Positions 61,580-64,000 of a DNA stretch of 64,000 nt are shown here, piece by piece. The notes under the pieces were generated by a model. The model saw only the letters and a list, made by a program, of their open reading frames with translations. It was not told the DNA's origin and ran no database searches. The position numbers were made by a program, and so were the translations under genes. The DNA is from Scylla paramamosain. Its lineage: Eukaryota; Arthropoda; Malacostraca; Decapoda; Portunidae. The stretch is taken from contig NC_087192.1 in NCBI RefSeq assembly GCF_035594125.1, positions 12,181,501-12,245,500 of the forward strand, written 5' to 3'. Position 1 is the first letter of the stretch. Each line of letters begins with the position of its first letter.

Positions 61580-63573
61580 CAGATTTATAAGGATATATAA
61601 TTCTGCTATGGAGAAATTTGTACCTAGAGAAGGAGTAAGATGTAGAAAAGGTAAAGAATGGTTCAATACAAAATGCAAAGAAGCTACAAATTGTAAGCTA
61701 AATGCTTGGAATAGATGGAAGAGGAAAACTGAGCAGATGGGAGGAATATATTGATGCAAGAAATAAGTACATTGAGATAATAAGAATGGAGAGAAGAAAC
61801 TATGAAAGAAATATAACAGATAAGAGTATAAATGAAACCAAACTGTTCTTTAGACATATTAATGGGAAGATGAAGAAGGAAGGCGTATCAAGACTGAAAA
61901 TTGTCCTGTGCGTCCTATGAGGACGCACAGGACATGGTGGAGGTTATGAATAATAGTTTCTGATCAGTATTTATTGTGGAAGAGGAGTTTGATGCTGGAA
62001 GGGATAAGTTGGTGAGGAATATACTAAGAACAGTCCCAGTCAGTTATGAAGAAATACTTAAGATGATGGAAGAACTTGAAGTTAAATAAAACAACTGGTC
62101 CAGATAGAGTATCAAACTGGATATTGAAGGAATGTAGAGAACAACTGGCTGATAAAATTCACAGTCTAGTGGTGACATCACTATCACAGGGAAGAGTACC
62201 AAAAGATTGGAAGACAGCAAATATTACACCAATATACAAAGGAGAAAATAAGGAAAACTCACCAAATTATAGACCAATGTCCTTGACTAGTGTTGTAGAA
62301 AAATTGTGAAAGAACAATAAAGGAAAGATGGATGGAACACTTGGAAAGAGATAAAGTTTTAGTAAATTGTCAACTTGGATTTAGGAGGGGAAGATCATGC
62401 TCCATGAACTTATTGTCCTTTTATTCAAGGGTATATTGTGCAGGAGAGAGATGGATGGGTGGATGGTGTCTACTTAGATTTGAAGAAGGCATTTGACACA
62501 CACCGAAGATTGCTATGGAAGATAAAAAATTATGGAAAAATTGGAGGACTACTGGAGTGGATGGATGGTAGAGAGATGAGAACAGTAATACAAGACCAAA
62601 ATTCATCTTGGCTGAAAGTAACTAGTGGTGTCCCACACGGGTCAGTGTTGGGAATGATAATGTTTGTAATATATACGAATGACATAAATGAAGAGATAGA
62701 TAGTTATATGAACTTATTTGCAGATGATGCTAAGCTGATGAGAAGGGTAGAAAATGTAAATGACTGTATGGTACTGCAAGATGATTTAAATAAGATAAAT
62801 AGATGGAGTAAATCTTGGCAAATGGAATTCAATTTAGGTAAATGTAAAGTACTGGAGTTTGGTAAGAGTAAGAAAAGTATACAATATCATTATGAGATGG
62901 AAGGTGTGAAGTTAAAGAAGTCAAAAGAGGAAGTGGATTTAGGAGTAACAGTTACTGAAAATTTGACTCCGGACAGACACATTGATAAAATTACTGGAGA
63001 GTCGATTAATTTGTTAAAAAGAGTAAGAAGGGCATTCTCATATTTGGATAAAGAAATAATAAAAAAAAGTTGTTAATTTCCATGAAATGACCAAGATTGG
63101 AATATGCGGCACTGGTGTGGTCTCCTCATACAAAGAGGAATATTATATAATTAGAAAAAGTACAAACAGCAGTCACTAAGATGGTTCTGGAGTTGAGTAA
63201 ATCAGCCTATGAAGACAGATTAAAAATGCTGGAAATTCCTACCTTTGAAAATAGGAGAGAGAGAGAGAAGATTTAATAAACATTTATAGAATGATAAATG
63301 GTATGGAAAATGTGGACAAAGAAGGTTTTATGAATTTAGACACACAGAGTACAAGGGGACACAATAAGAAGTTGAAGAAAGTTAACTGTAGAAGAGACAT
63401 TAAGAAGTATTGTTTTCCTCACAGAAATGTGAACAAATGGAATGAACTCAGTGAAGATGTTGTCAATGCCAAAACTGTCAGTGATTTTAAGACCAAACTA
63501 GATAGATATAGAGATGGGATACTATGAGATTACTCCCCTCCCATAAACCACAAATAGGCAAGTACAAGTAGGT

Positions 63574-63575
<2 letters not shown>
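61580..63575 (+). mobile_element. CR1/L2-like LINE (copy 2), RT half
   Basis: It begins in the endonuclease-RT linker (EKFVPREGVRCRKGKEWFN, KLNAWNRWKRK, NKYIEIIRMERRNYERNITD). RT blocks follow: NKTTGPDRVSNWILKECREQ, WKTANITPIYKGENKENSPN, WVDGVYLDLKKAFD, TSGVPHGSVLGMIMFVIYTN, YMNLFADDAKLMRRVENVN (F-A-D-D kept) and VDLGVTVTENLTPDRHIDKI. The C-terminus is CRRDIKKYCFPHRNVNKWNE, TVSDFKTKLDRYRDGIL (stop at 63527). Frameshifts lie near 61750, 61920, 62088, 62310 and 62505. The 3' end AAGTACAAGTAGGTAAACAC runs into (CA)n. Confidence 0.83.

Positions 63576-64000
<425 letters not shown>

Overview
The window looks like intronic DNA of a decapod crustacean, most likely a crab. This is an inference from the character of the repeats (very long GA, TA, CA and CT dinucleotide arrays, several LINE families, GalEa-like Copia, Gypsy, mariner, pogo/Tigger and Harbinger relics), not from a database match. 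No bacterial, viral or organellar gene is visible.

Host gene. Two short minus-strand exons with good splice sites (32036-32189 and 1721-1821) join in phase and encode consecutive parts of the prodomain of an ADAM17/TACE-type metalloprotease. The 30.2-kb stretch between them (1822-32035) is then one intron, and 32190-64000 is upstream intron or 5' flank. I found no further exon of the gene.

Left part, 1-15 kb: an ORF with an 11-residue coiled-coil repeat (62-460), old 3' ends of a jockey-like LINE (called J1 here) with (CA)n tails, an internally deleted Jerky/Tigger transposase, a large degenerate pogo-type transposase (10756-13140) and long microsatellites. 15-24 kb is a set of nested insertions. 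A Harbinger transposase is split by a full-length J1 LINE. A GalEa-like Copia pol is split inside its RNase H by a 1.3-kb insertion with a 6-bp target duplication, and that insertion itself carries a 470-bp Tigger MITE.

Centre, 24.8-31.8 kb: a full-length J1 LINE with an intact 986-codon endonuclease/reverse transcriptase ORF on the minus strand, head to head with a decayed plus-strand copy. 33-45 kb holds pieces of a two-ORF LINE (R3), interrupted by a 3.4-kb Gypsy element and by other repeats (a palindromic MITE, a P-element/THAP9-like relic, a 45-bp minisatellite beside a Tigger end, a possible solo LTR).

Right part, 46-64 kb: a complete but dead mariner with TIRs and TA duplication, a 0.7-kb pyrimidine tract, a decayed minus-strand LINE (J4), and a CR1/L2-like LINE on the minus strand (51.7-59.85 kb) interrupted by a 4.7-kb J1 composite built as plus / inverted / plus with microhomology at both internal joins. 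The window ends with a compound microsatellite, a (CA)-tailed J1 copy, a second CR1/L2-like copy and more GA arrays.

Apart from the ADAM17-like exons, essentially every recognisable coding stretch is of transposon origin. Only the 24920-27880 ORF, and the inverted segment 55078-57340 over its length, look undamaged.
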